A stretch of DNA of 64,000 nt, taken from the NCBI RefSeq assembly GCF_021483235.1, contig NZ_JAKEEC010000004.1, positions 1-64,000 of the forward strand, given 5' to 3'. Positions 17,368-26,384 of this stretch are shown here, in pieces; position 1 is the stretch's first letter; the number at the start of each line of letters is the position of its first letter. This stretch comes from Arthrobacter alkaliphilus (GTDB taxonomy: Bacteria > Actinomycetota > Actinomycetes > Actinomycetales > Micrococcaceae). A program made the translations under genes and the position numbers. The notes beneath the pieces are model-generated. The model saw nothing but the letters and a program-made list of their open reading frames with translations. It was not told the origin of the DNA and did no database searches.

Positions 17368-18255
17368 ATGACTACAACCTCAACCCAGCGCGCCGCCGTC
17401 GACCGCTTGGCTCCCCAGCGGCCCACGCCCCGCAAGAAGCGGAACTGGAGCATGGCGGGACGAATCGTGCTGCTCCTGATCGCGTCTGTCTTCATCCTCG
17501 GTCCGGTGCTGTGGACCCTCTCCACCTCGCTGCGGCCGCCGGCGGAATCGTTCCAGCTGCCGCCGTCGTTCCTTCCGCTCCACCCCGATTTCTCCTCCTA
17601 CGACCAGGTGTTCAAGCAACTGAACATCATGCTGTTGGTCCTGAACAGCGCCCTCGTGACCGGACTGATCGCCGTCGGGCAGATGATCACGGCGGCGCTC
17701 GCCGGGTACGCGTTCGCTAACCTCAAGTTCCGGGGCCGCGGCGCCCTGTTCTCGGTCGTGCTGGCCACCATGATGGTGCCGGCGCAGGTGACGATCGTGC
17801 CGGTCTTCATGCTGATCCGCGGCATTGGCTTGTCCGACACGCTCCTCGCACTGATCCTCCCGGCGATCCCGACGGCGTTCGGCACCTTCCTGATGCGCCA
17901 GTACTTTCTGGGCCTGCCGGCGGATCTGGCGGAGGCTGCCGCGATCGACGGCGCCTCGCCGTGGCGCACGTTCCGTTCCGTGTATGCGCCGCTGGCGATG
18001 CCGGGCATGGCCATCGTCGGCATCCTGGCCTTCAACTACCACTGGAACGAGTTCTTCCGCCCGCTCATCCTGACCATCTCCGAGCAGAACTTCACGCTCC
18101 CGCTCGGCCTGGTGTCGCTGCAAGGCAACCTCGGCACGGGCAGCATCTCCGTGGTGCTGGCAGGCGTGATCCTCTCCATGATTCCTGCCCTGGTGGTGTT
18201 CATGTTCGGCCAGCGCGCCTTGCGTGACGGACTCACCGCCGGTACCGGCAAATAA
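17368..18255 (+). CDS. carbohydrate ABC transporter permease (MalG-like)
   Basis: 295 aa, second inner-membrane subunit of the importer. The EAA loop is LAEAAAIDGASPWRTFRSVYAP. It follows the first permease after 8 nt, with AAGG before the ATG. Typical length for the MalG branch of CUT1 transporters. Confidence 0.9.
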   Translation: MTTTSTQRAAVDRLAPQRPTPRKKRNWSMAGRIVLLLIASVFILGPVLWTLSTSLRPPAESFQLPPSFLPLHPDFSSYDQVFKQLNIMLLVLNSALVTGLIAVGQMITAALAGYAFANLKFRGRGALFSVVLATMMVPAQVTIVPVFMLIRGIGLSDTLLALILPAIPTAFGTFLMRQYFLGLPADLAEAAAIDGASPWRTFRSVYAPLAMPGMAIVGILAFNYHWNEFFRPLILTISEQNFTLPLGLVSLQGNLGTGSISVVLAGVILSMIPALVVFMFGQRALRDGLTAGTGK

Positions 18256-18281
18256 GCCCTACTTCCCCTGAAAGGAACTCG

Positions 18282-19721
18282 ATGACGGACGTCATATCCT
18301 CCGCCCCTGCATTGGTCGCGGCGGCCACCCACCCGGACCCTGCTTTCCCGCGTTTCCACCCCCGGCCGGCACAAGGCTGGATCAACGACCCCAACGGCGT
18401 CAGCTACATCAACGGCCGTTACCACGTGTTCTTCCAGTACAACCCGGAATCGGCACGTCACCATCGGATCCAATGGGGCCACGTGAGCTCCCCGGACCTG
18501 GTCCATTGGGACGAACACCCCGTGGCGCTGCGCCCCCAGGACGGCGGCCCGGATGAGTTCGGCTGCTGGACCGGCGTGGTGACCGACGACGGCGGTGTCC
18601 CCACCGCTGCGTACTCGGGCGTGCGGGGCGATGGCGGCCACTCGCAAGTGGTGCTTTCCCGGGGCTCCGCGGACCTGGTGACGTGGGAACAGGACGGGCA
18701 TGTGGCAGCGTCCATGCCTGCCGATCCGTTGGTTACTGCCGTCCGCGATCCCTTCCTTTTCCGCTTCAACGGCAAGCGCTACGCCATGCAGGGCGCCGGG
18801 CTGGCCAATGGACATGCTGCTTTGCTGCTTTACACAGTGGAGGACATGTCCGAATGGAAGTACCAAGGCATTTGGCTGACCACCGAAAACCCCGTGGCAG
18901 CCACGCATGCTCCGGCCGAAATCTGGGAGTGCCCGCAGTTGGTGCGTGTGCCTTCGGACGGGGCTGACACCTGGGTCATGATGTTCTCCCTGTGGCTCTC
19001 CAGTGACCACCACGAGCACGCCAACGGCGTCGGCCATCTGATCGGCTCCTTGGAAGCGGACCCATCTACCGGGCTGCCGGTGTTCCACCCGCGCTCGGGC
19101 GGCAAGTCCGATCTTGGCCGGGATTTCTATGCCCCGCAGATCGTTCAGCTGGATTCCGCGTCGTCGTCCGGATCGTTGCCCGAGGCGGGGTCGGGATCGT
19201 TGTCCGAGGCGGGGCCGGAGCCGCGTGCGCTGCTCTGGGGATGGGCCAATGAAGGCCCCGGCCGCGATGGCCGGCGCGGCCGTTCGCAAGACGAGGTCGA
19301 CGCCGCAGGCTGGGCGGGCGTATTAACCCACCCGCGCTTCCTCTCGGTCGAGGACGGTGCTTTGGTGGTTGCGCCGGCACCCGAGGTGGATGCCTACCGG
19401 GGTTCCTTGGCTGTGGCCGGGGCTTCCGGGGTGGTCGGCATGCCGCCGTTTGCCGAGGCCGTCGTGACTGCCGGGACTGGATGCCAGGGTGAGGTCCGGC
19501 TGGTCCTGGCCTCGGACGAGGAGCGGCAAGTTGTGTTTGCCGGGCCGTTGTCCGAGGGCGAAGGGCTGCGGATTTTCGTGGATGCTTCCTTGGTGGAGGT
19601 ATACCGGACCGGCTCCGTGGCTACGACCCTCCGTGCCTACCCCATCCCGGGTGAGGACTGGAGCCTTGAGCTTCCCGAAGGCGCGTCGGCAGACGTCTGG
19701 GAACTGGAGCTGCCCGCTTAG
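18282..19721 (+). CDS. glycoside hydrolase family 32 beta-fructosidase (sucrase/levanase type), no signal peptide
   Basis: 479 aa. Family 32 hallmarks: WINDPNG at residues 33-39 with nucleophile D36, RDP at 155-157 (transition-state stabiliser), and EC at 216-217 in EIWECPQL with acid/base E216. No signal peptide, so it should act in the cytoplasm on fructosides imported by the preceding transporter. Residues near 295-311 carry a Ser/Gly/Glu-rich insert encoded by a 21-nt direct repeat (19170-19190, 19194-19214). AAAGGAA precedes the ATG. Last gene of the operon. Confidence 0.92.
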   Translation: MTDVISSAPALVAAATHPDPAFPRFHPRPAQGWINDPNGVSYINGRYHVFFQYNPESARHHRIQWGHVSSPDLVHWDEHPVALRPQDGGPDEFGCWTGVVTDDGGVPTAAYSGVRGDGGHSQVVLSRGSADLVTWEQDGHVAASMPADPLVTAVRDPFLFRFNGKRYAMQGAGLANGHAALLLYTVEDMSEWKYQGIWLTTENPVAATHAPAEIWECPQLVRVPSDGADTWVMMFSLWLSSDHHEHANGVGHLIGSLEADPSTGLPVFHPRSGGKSDLGRDFYAPQIVQLDSASSSGSLPEAGSGSLSEAGPEPRALLWGWANEGPGRDGRRGRSQDEVDAAGWAGVLTHPRFLSVEDGALVVAPAPEVDAYRGSLAVAGASGVVGMPPFAEAVVTAGTGCQGEVRLVLASDEERQVVFAGPLSEGEGLRIFVDASLVEVYRTGSVATTLRAYPIPGEDWSLELPEGASADVWELELPA

Positions 19722-19760
19722 GCGGCAGGCCGCCGTCGTAATCCCTCCACGTTGAAGGAT

Positions 19761-20819
19761 CTAGAGGGCGGGCACAGGCCCGGTGGACTCGCGGACCACT
19801 AATCGGCAGGGAACCATGGTTTCCAGTCCGGCTGTGCCGCCCGCGGGGCCGGATTGCGGGTCCTCGATCGCTCCCAGCAACATGCCCATCGCGGCCGCAC
19901 CGATTTCCCGCAGCGGAAGCGCCATGGTGGTGAGCGCCGGGACCATGGTGGATGCGATGCGGGACTCGTCGTCGTAACCCATGATGGAGAGGTCCCGCGG
20001 CACGGCCAGGCCCAGCCGCGCCGCAGCCAGGGCGACGCCGATGGCGAGTCGATCGTTGGCGCAGACAATCGCCGTCGGCCGCTCGGTGGCGGCGACTCCG
20101 TCGAGGAGTCTCATGGCGCCGTGGAAGCCGTCGTTGATGTCCCAACCGGCCATGAACACGCGGTCATCGCGGACCGGGATGGCTGCCTTGGCCATTGCCT
20201 CACGATGCCCCACGATGCGCAGGGGCACAGCCGGGGAGGTGGCCGCGCCGGCGAGGAAGGCAATATCGCGATGGCCCAATTGCAAAAGGTGCCCGGTGGC
20301 TTCCCGACCGCCGGTAACTTCGTCCGGGATCACGTGGTGCAGGCGCTGGGCCGGGCTGCTGTCGTAGCAGTTGGCCAGGACGGAGGGGACCCGCAGCATG
20401 CCGTGGGGCACGTCGAGCGGCTTCAAACCGACCGTGACATACATCAGTCCGTCCACCTGCCGGTCCAAGAGGGTTTCGACGGCGCTCTCGTCACGGGAGG
20501 CGTCGCGCTCGGTGTCCATCACCACAGTGACAAAGCCGTGGGCGCGGGCGACGTCGTCGGCGCCACCGATGATGTTGCCGTCGAACGGGCTCACCACCAC
20601 CTCGTCCGACACGATGCCGATCACGCGCGTCCGTTGGTTCCGCAGGCTCAGCGCGATGGGATTGGGGGAGTAGTTCAGGTCCGAGGCGGCCTGCCGTATG
20701 CGGTCCTGGCTTTCCTTCGCCACGTTGCCGTCGCCCCGGCCGTTGAGCACCAGCGACACCGCACTCCGCGAGACGCCCGCCCTTTTGGCGACGTCGAGTG
20801 CTGTGGCCTTGCGCTGCAT
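19761..20819 (-). CDS. LacI-family transcriptional regulator of the fructoside operon
   Basis: 352 aa. The helix-turn-helix is ATALDVAKRAGVSRSAVSLVLNG (residues about 6-28), followed by a hinge and periplasmic-binding-like effector domain. GGAGGAG precedes the ATG. Convergent with the GH32 gene. The 16-bp operator it probably recognises occurs twice at the ABC operon promoter and once in front of this gene, implying autoregulation. The effector is likely a fructoside or its product. Confidence 0.92.
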   Translation of the reverse strand: MQRKATALDVAKRAGVSRSAVSLVLNGRGDGNVAKESQDRIRQAASDLNYSPNPIALSLRNQRTRVIGIVSDEVVVSPFDGNIIGGADDVARAHGFVTVVMDTERDASRDESAVETLLDRQVDGLMYVTVGLKPLDVPHGMLRVPSVLANCYDSSPAQRLHHVIPDEVTGGREATGHLLQLGHRDIAFLAGAATSPAVPLRIVGHREAMAKAAIPVRDDRVFMAGWDINDGFHGAMRLLDGVAATERPTAIVCANDRLAIGVALAAARLGLAVPRDLSIMGYDDESRIASTMVPALTTMALPLREIGAAAMGMLLGAIEDPQSGPAGGTAGLETMVPCRLVVRESTGPVPAL

Positions 20820-20854
20820 GTGGCTCCTCCGGCTATGGTTCGGTTTCTTGGTGC

Positions 20855-20876
20855 ATTCTACCTAACGCGTGTGAGG
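20855..20876 (-). promoter_or_regulatory. autoregulatory operator and -10 box of the lacI-type gene
   Basis: CCTAACGCGTGTGAGG at 20861-20876 matches the ABC-operon operator at 14 of 16 positions. On the minus strand TAGAAT (20855-20860) directly follows it and is a good -10 box, so the operator lies in the promoter spacer. Confidence 0.75.
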
Positions 20877-20900
20877 ACTCATTCCGGCCGCCCCCGCCCG

Positions 20901-21271
20901 GACGCCCGGTCACTTCCGGCGGTCCCAACGGTGACGCCCGGTCACCTCCTGCGGTCCCAACGGGGACGCTCGGTCACTTCCGGCGGCCTCACCTGGGACG
21001 CTCGGTCACCTCAGGTGACCGAGCGTCCGCAGAAAACGCCCCAAAGGCGAGCTGGCGTCTGGGAGGTCCCCGCCGCCCGGACGCTCGGTCACTTCCGGCG
21101 GTCCCAACGGGGACGCCCGATCACATCAGGTGACCGAGCGTCCGCAGGAAACACCCCGAAAGGTGAGTGAGCGTTCGCAGGAAACACCCGAAAGGTGACC
21201 GAGCGTCCGCAGGACGCGCCCCAAAGGTGGACGAGCGTCGGTGGAAAACACCCGAAAGGTGGCCGGGCGTC
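20901..21271. repeat. 32-bp convergent repeat cluster (locus 2)
   Basis: Forward cores GACGCYCGGTCAC start at 20901, 20933, 20965, 20997, 21080 and 21112 (the last with GATCAC). The unit at 20997-21027 is a near-complete palindrome with 15-bp arms. Inverted cores GTGACCGAGCGTC or variants start at 21015, 21130, 21163, 21195, 21227 and 21259, spaced 32 or 33 bp. The segment between cores is TTCCGGCGGTCCCAACGGG for forward units and CGCAGGAAACACCCGAAAG for inverted ones, unlike locus 1. It fills the interval between divergent lacI-type and menC genes. Confidence 0.93.
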
Positions 21272-21304
21272 GGCGGAGAACCGGCCCCGCGCTACAGTGA
21301 ACCC

Positions 21305-22300
21305 ATGCCTCCGTACCCCACCCTCGACGAGCTCCTTGCCACCGCAAGGGTGGTCAGCCTGCCGATGCGGGTCAAGTTCCGGGGCATCACCGAGCGCGAG
21401 ACCCTCGTATTCCGCGGACCTGCCGGATGGGGCGAGTTTTGTCCGTTCCCCGAGTACGGCGACGCTGAGGCTTCCCGCTGGCTCGCCGCCGCCGTCGAAG
21501 CCGCCTGGCACGGTTTTCCGGCGCCGCTAAGGGACGCCATCCCAGTCAACGCGACGGTGCCCGCGGTTCCAGCGGCCCGGGTGCCCGAGGTCCTCGAACG
21601 CTTCGGCCGTGTGGACGCCGTCAAGGTCAAGGTCGCCGAGCGCGGGCAGGAGCTGGCCGACGACGTCGCCCGCGTCACCGCCGTCAGGGACGCGCTGCCG
21701 GAAGCCTCGATCCGCGTTGACGCGAACGCGGGCTGGGATGTGCCGCAGGCGGTCGAGGCACTCGGGCGACTTTCCGCCGTCGGGCTTGAATACGCCGAGC
21801 AGCCCGTGCCGCAGATCGAGGGCCTCGCTGAGGTCCGCCTGCGGCTCGCGCAGCAGGGCACGCCCGTGCTCATCGCCGCCGACGAATCCGTGCGCAAGGA
21901 AGACGACCCCCTCAAGGTGGCCCGGGCGGACGCGGCGGACCTGATCGTGGTGAAGGTGGCGCCGCTTGGGGGAGTGCGGCGCGCGCTGGACATCGTGGCG
22001 CAAGCCGGGCTTCCCGCCGTCGTGAGCTCGGCGCTCGACACTTCGGTGGGGATCCGCGCGGGTCTCGCGCTCGCGGCCGCGCTGCCGGAGCTGCCGTTCG
22101 CGTGCGGGCTGGGGACCGTGCGGTTGTTCGCCTCGGACATCACGAATGATCCGTTAGTGCCCGACGACGGCGCCATCCGCCTCCGGGAGGCCGTCGCCGA
22201 CGAGGGGCTGCTGGAGCAATATGCGGCTCCTGCTGAACGTCGCGACTGGTGGCTGGACCGGCTCCGTCGCGTGCACACCGTCTTGGATGGGCGCCGCTAA
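21305..22300 (+). CDS. menC: o-succinylbenzoate synthase
   Basis: 331 aa enolase-superfamily enzyme of menaquinone biosynthesis, converting SHCHC to o-succinylbenzoate. Seen: DAVKVKVAE with the catalytic Lys pair, RVDANAGWD and EYAEQP metal ligands, and AADES; the second Lys is in IVVKVAPLGG. Real start is ATG 21305: TACAGT (21293-21298) lies 6 nt before it, predicting a leaderless mRNA; upstream in-frame codons run through the 32-bp repeats and are rejected. menD follows after 12 nt but has its own -10 box. Confidence 0.92.
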   Translation: MPPYPTLDELLATARVVSLPMRVKFRGITERETLVFRGPAGWGEFCPFPEYGDAEASRWLAAAVEAAWHGFPAPLRDAIPVNATVPAVPAARVPEVLERFGRVDAVKVKVAERGQELADDVARVTAVRDALPEASIRVDANAGWDVPQAVEALGRLSAVGLEYAEQPVPQIEGLAEVRLRLAQQGTPVLIAADESVRKEDDPLKVARADAADLIVVKVAPLGGVRRALDIVAQAGLPAVVSSALDTSVGIRAGLALAAALPELPFACGLGTVRLFASDITNDPLVPDDGAIRLREAVADEGLLEQYAAPAERRDWWLDRLRRVHTVLDGRR

Positions 22301-22312
22301 TAGACTAGAGCG

Positions 22313-24022
22313 GTGACTTCGCAAGGCTCCCTGAGTTCCCTCGCCGCTGCCCGGATCGCCGTCAAGGCGCTGCTCGACGGCGGTGTGCGGCACGTGGTGG
22401 TGTCTCCCGGATCGCGGTCGGCACCCATGGCGTACGCGCTTGCCGAGGCGGAAGCGGCCGAGAACGTCCGCCTGCTCGTCCGGATCGACGAACGCTCGGC
22501 CGGGTTCACCGCCCTGGGCCTCGCCCTCTCCACCGGCGCACCCGCGGCCGTCCTCACCACCTCGGGGACCGCCGTCGGGAATCTCCTGCCCGCAGTCATG
22601 GAAGCGAACCACGCCGCCGTACCCCTCGTGGTCCTTTCTGCCGATCGGCCGGCGGAACTCCTCGGAACCGGGGCTAACCAGACCACCATCCAATTGGACC
22701 TCTTCGGCGAGCACGTGCGGTTCGCCGTCGACGTCCCCGCGGGCAACGACCCGCAGCGCGCCGTCGAGACCGCGATTTACGCAGCCACCGGCGCGCTCGA
22801 GGACACGCCGCCTGGTCCGGTCCAGCTCAACCTGGCCTTCCGCGAGCCGCTGGTGCCCGAACACGGCGAGGCGCTGCCAGCCGCGCAAAGCCACGGGATT
22901 TTCCACTATGATTCCGGACCGCAACCACTGAGCATGTCCCCTGCGGCCGACGAGTTGCCCGAACGGTGGACGGTGGTCCTGGCAGGGCACGACGCCGGTC
23001 CGGTCGCCGAGGCGTTCGCCCGCGCCCACGGCCTCCCCTTGCTCGCCGAACCGTCGTCCAACGCACGTTTCGGACCGAACGCGGTGGGCCCGTACCGGCT
23101 GATGCTGGAACACTTCGGGCCCGGATCAGCGCTGCCGATCGAGCGGGTAGTGGTCTTCGGGCGCCCGACTCTTTCACGGCCCGTCGCCTCCCTGTTGGCC
23201 CGGAACGACCTTCCCGCCGCAATATATGAGCCCGTTCCGGTGGCTTGGTATGAGCATGGCCGGCGGCGCGAGGAACGCTTCGATTCGCTCGCTGGATTGG
23301 CCGGTTTTGCCGGGCGGGGCTCGGCCGAGTGGCTCGACGCCTGGCTCCTCGCCGGCTCCGCCGCCCAGCACGCACTCGACGGCGTCCTCGAGGCGGAGTC
23401 CGAAGCCAACGGCCCCGCCGTGGGAGCCGCCGTCTGGAAGCACGCCCGCGGCCAGCTGGTGCTCGGCTCGTCCAACGGCATCCGCGACGTCGACCTCGCC
23501 GGGCAGCCCGGCCCCGAGCCGATCGCCTCGGTATTCGCGAACCGCGGCCTCGCCGGCATTGACGGCACAATCTCCACGGCCACGGGAATCGCCCTCGGCG
23601 CAGGCCGCGAAACGACGCTCCTCGTAGGCGATGTCACCTTCCTGCACGACGCCGGCGGCCTCCTCCTCGGAGCCGGCGAACCAGGACCGGACCTGCGCAT
23701 CGTGGTCCTCAACGATTCGGGTGGCGGCATCTTCGGCCTCCTCGAGCACGGCAAGGTGGAGGACGACGGTGGCTACGGAACCGCAGTCGAACGCCTCTTC
23801 GGTACCCCGCACAGTGTGGACGTGTCAGCGCTGGCCGCGGCATACGGCGTCGGGCACACTTTGGTGCGTACGACGGCGGAGCTTGCCACGGCGCTTGCCG
23901 CACCGTTGAAGGGGCGCAGCATTGTGGAAGTGCGCACGGGCCGGGCCGGATTGCGACCGCTGCACACGCGCATCAAGGCGGCAGTGGCGTCGGCGGTGTC
24001 GCAGGTGCTCGTGGGGGCGTAG
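22313..24022 (+). CDS. menD: SEPHCHC synthase (menaquinone biosynthesis, ThDP enzyme)
   Basis: 569 aa, normal length for MenD, which adds 2-oxoglutarate-derived succinic semialdehyde to isochorismate. N-terminal Pyr domain has VVVSPGSRSAPMAYAL; the C-terminal ThDP/Mg site is GDVTFLHDAGGLL (starting at G439) through LNDSGGGIFGLLE. GTG start with TAGACT (22301-22306) 6 nt upstream suggests leaderless translation. In this genome the next menaquinone gene on the plus strand is menG at 28.9 kb. Confidence 0.93.
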   Translation: MTSQGSLSSLAAARIAVKALLDGGVRHVVVSPGSRSAPMAYALAEAEAAENVRLLVRIDERSAGFTALGLALSTGAPAAVLTTSGTAVGNLLPAVMEANHAAVPLVVLSADRPAELLGTGANQTTIQLDLFGEHVRFAVDVPAGNDPQRAVETAIYAATGALEDTPPGPVQLNLAFREPLVPEHGEALPAAQSHGIFHYDSGPQPLSMSPAADELPERWTVVLAGHDAGPVAEAFARAHGLPLLAEPSSNARFGPNAVGPYRLMLEHFGPGSALPIERVVVFGRPTLSRPVASLLARNDLPAAIYEPVPVAWYEHGRRREERFDSLAGLAGFAGRGSAEWLDAWLLAGSAAQHALDGVLEAESEANGPAVGAAVWKHARGQLVLGSSNGIRDVDLAGQPGPEPIASVFANRGLAGIDGTISTATGIALGAGRETTLLVGDVTFLHDAGGLLLGAGEPGPDLRIVVLNDSGGGIFGLLEHGKVEDDGGYGTAVERLFGTPHSVDVSALAAAYGVGHTLVRTTAELATALAAPLKGRSIVEVRTGRAGLRPLHTRIKAAVASAVSQVLVGA

Positions 24023-24101
24023 CTTCGAACTTACAAAGAGAAATCACGCACGGCTGTGATGGTACTTGCAGCCATTCTTGATCTTGATAGTGCAAATGCC
24101 T

Positions 24102-24455
24102 TTAGAGAATATTGAATGCAATAATCATTTCCATGCCGTTGGGCGCGGTGTCAATATATTGCCATCTCTGGAGGCGGAATACTTGATTTCCTGACCATGA
24201 ATTGTGGTAGGTCACGTCGACAACGTTATTTCCGCTGTAAATCCGACTCACCATAGGCCGCTCATTAATCGGCACGAAGACCAACCCGGCGTTGGCGAAG
24301 CAGGCCTCCCGGTAGGAGATAAGCTTCACGAAGTCCGTTCGTGTCCCACAGGTTACTAGGCTGGCGGCGTCTGCGGGCGTAGCCAGGCCGATAACGCTTC
24401 CTATGGCGAGCGTGCCTGCAATGGTTATTCCAGAAACCGTCCTTCTAATTTTCAT
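24102..24455 (-). CDS. small secreted protein, possibly beta/gamma-crystallin-like
   Basis: 117 aa from ATG 24455 (a TTG at 24467 would add four residues). A clear signal peptide ends near ATPADA/A. The mature part has CFANAG, IYSGNNVVDVTYHN and two Cys, reminiscent of secreted actinobacterial beta/gamma-crystallin-type domains, but the match is loose. Base composition is visibly lower in GC than its neighbours and it sits between menD and an ABC transporter inside the menaquinone region, which suggests acquisition by transfer. Function unknown. Confidence 0.6.
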   Translation of the reverse strand: MKIRRTVSGITIAGTLAIGSVIGLATPADAASLVTCGTRTDFVKLISYREACFANAGLVFVPINERPMVSRIYSGNNVVDVTYHNSWSGNQVFRLQRWQYIDTAPNGMEMIIAFNIL

Positions 24456-24644
24456 CGTTGACCCCAATTAAACGAAGGCGCTTGAGGTTTTTCTCTGCGC
24501 GTATCGGAATTGTTCCAGCAAGCGATGCGTGGTGTCAACGAAAATAAGGGCAAATCGAAAAACAGGATCTGATTATGTTTTCGGCAGGTTGCGAAGATGT
24601 CGCGCCTTCCGGCTTTCGCCTGGCTTCCGAATATCAACTGTGGA

Positions 24645-24689
24645 TTGGACCGCGGCCGCTAAACTCACCGGGGGCCGGCCGCGGTCCAA
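24645..24689 (-). terminator. strong hairpin after the amino-acid ABC operon
   Basis: A perfect 14-bp inverted repeat (TTGGACCGCGGCCG at 24645-24658, complement at 24676-24689) with a 17-nt loop begins 4 nt beyond the last codon of the minus-strand operon. It lacks a T-run but its position makes a terminator or mRNA 3-prime stabiliser likely. The rest of 24456-24693 is low-GC and shows no gene. Confidence 0.65.
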
Positions 24690-24693
24690 GCCG

Positions 24694-25495
24694 TCAGTCT
24701 TCTGCTACCTCGATATGAGTGGGATCGAGCACCCGGCGGAGGAACTCTTTGGTGCGCGGCTGGGTCGGAGCGCTAATGACATGTTCGGCCGGACCCTCCT
24801 CCACAACAACGCCGCCGTCCATGAAGACTACGCGGTCGGCCACTTCTCGGGCGAAGCCCATCTCGTGCGTGACTACGAGCATGGTCATGCCTTCTTGGGC
24901 AAGCTTGCGCATGACGGCGAGGACGTCGCCCACGGTTTCGGGGTCGAGCGCTGAAGTGGGCTCGTCGAACAGCATCAGTTCCGGGTCCATGCTCAACGAA
25001 CGGGCGATCGCTACACGCTGCTGTTGGCCACCTGACAGTTGGTCAGGGAATCGTTCTGCGAGATGGCCCAGACCCACGCTCCAGATTGCGGCGGGCCACG
25101 TTGCCGGCTTCCTGCTTGCTGCGCTTTAGTACCTTGATCTGTGAGATCGTGCAGTTGTCAAGAACCGTCAAATGCGGGAAAAGATTGAAGTGCTGGAACA
25201 CCATTCCAACGTTTTGGCGCATGCGATCGAGGTCTACGTCCGGATCTGTGGCCTCGAATTTGCCCACGTTGATTGTGCCCGAGTTCGGTTGCTCCAGCAG
25301 GTTCACGCAGCGGAGCAGCGTGGACTTTCCGGACCCGGACGGGCCAATCAGGCAGACCACCTGCCCCGGCTGGACCTCGAGGCTGATGCCCTTGAGAACT
25401 TCATTGGTACCGTACGACTTGCGCAGGTCCTTGATGGACACGCCCGCTGCGCGGACTTGTTGGGAGTCTACGGCGGAATTGTATGTATCGCTCAT
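24694..25495 (-). pseudogene. polar amino-acid ABC transporter ATP-binding gene, frameshifted
   Basis: Two frames together encode one GlnQ/HisP-type ATPase. Frame one (25495 inward) has MSDTYNSA... with Walker A GPSGSGKST and Q-loop MVFQHFNLFPHLTV; it runs out of frame after RRNLER. Frame two resumes with [29 protein letters not shown] (signature) and [12 protein letters not shown] (Walker B), ending at 24694. The break is near 25075-25080: GAGCGTGGGT where an intact gene would be expected to read GAGCGCGTGGGT, so loss of a CG dinucleotide from CGCG fits. Either a recent pseudogene or a sequencing error. AGGAA precedes the ATG; the permease gene lies 8 nt upstream. Confidence 0.85.
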
Positions 25496-25503
25496 GGGGG
25501 TTC

Positions 25504-26295
25504 CTAGCGCCTCGTCTTTGCGGTACGGGATTCGAAGCGACGGGCCAGAATTCCCAACGGGACTGTGATGATCAGGTAGCAGGCACCCGCGATGACCAAC
25601 GGGGTGAGTCCTGCATTGGGCTGGGTGATGCCATCGCGGCCGAACTTCGTCAGTTCATACTGGGAGGCAGCAAGGCCAAGAAGGTACACAAGCGATGAGT
25701 CCTTCGTGAGAAGGATGACTTCGTTGGTCAAAGGCGGCAGGACGATCTTGAAAGCCTGCGGAATGACGATGGAGACCATTGCGCGCCAGTGTGGCATGCC
25801 CAACGAACGGGCTGCCTCAAGCTGGCCTCTTGGCACTGCTTGAAGGCCGGCCCGCAGGGTTTCCGCGATATAAGCCGCCGCGACCATCCCGAGGGCGAGC
25901 ATCACAGTCACGTAGATGTCGAACCGGATACCAAAGGCCGTTGGGATGCCGAAGCCGAATGCGATGAAGACCAGCAGTGCCGGCACGCCGCGGAAGAACT
26001 CGATATAGAGAGTGGCGATCCAGCGCCACACGCCCACGGACGACATCTTCATGAGCGCCAATACCAGGCCGCCGCTGATGCCCACGAGGAAGCTCAGAAC
26101 GGTGTAAATGAGGGTGTTTTTCAGGGCGAGGGTGATGATGTTCGGGAACTGTTTGGCCGCAGAGTCCCAGTTGAAGAAGGCGCTGCTCAAAGCCTTCCAG
26201 TCGGCGAATACGATGAAGAGGGCGACGGCGAGCACCAGGATGCCGTACTGCACGGACCGGCTGGTCCGCGCCCGTTGACGAACAGTCATTGCCAT
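25504..26295 (-). CDS. polar amino-acid ABC transporter permease (HisM/GlnP type)
   Basis: 263 aa inner-membrane subunit. It has the FFRGVPALLVF segment typical of HEQRTer-type amino-acid permeases and the EAA loop LEAARSLGMPHWRAMVSIVIPQ. It is intact although the ATPase downstream in the same operon is broken. Substrate probably glutamate, glutamine or another polar amino acid, not resolvable here. Confidence 0.88.
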   Translation of the reverse strand: MAMTVRQRARTSRSVQYGILVLAVALFIVFADWKALSSAFFNWDSAAKQFPNIITLALKNTLIYTVLSFLVGISGGLVLALMKMSSVGVWRWIATLYIEFFRGVPALLVFIAFGFGIPTAFGIRFDIYVTVMLALGMVAAAYIAETLRAGLQAVPRGQLEAARSLGMPHWRAMVSIVIPQAFKIVLPPLTNEVILLTKDSSLVYLLGLAASQYELTKFGRDGITQPNAGLTPLVIAGACYLIITVPLGILARRFESRTAKTRR

Positions 26296-26384
26296 TTATT
26301 TTGCCTTTGACATGAAGACGGGTGGTGGGGCCGGAATGCTTTTGACGATGTTCCGGCGCCTGCACCACCCGGCTTTGCGGTTGT

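Noticed and set aside
25043..25500. Programmed frameshift in the ABC ATPase
   Set aside because: No slippery heptamer or downstream pseudoknot is apparent at the junction; ABC ATPases of this family are not known to use frameshifting, so mutation or sequencing error is simpler.
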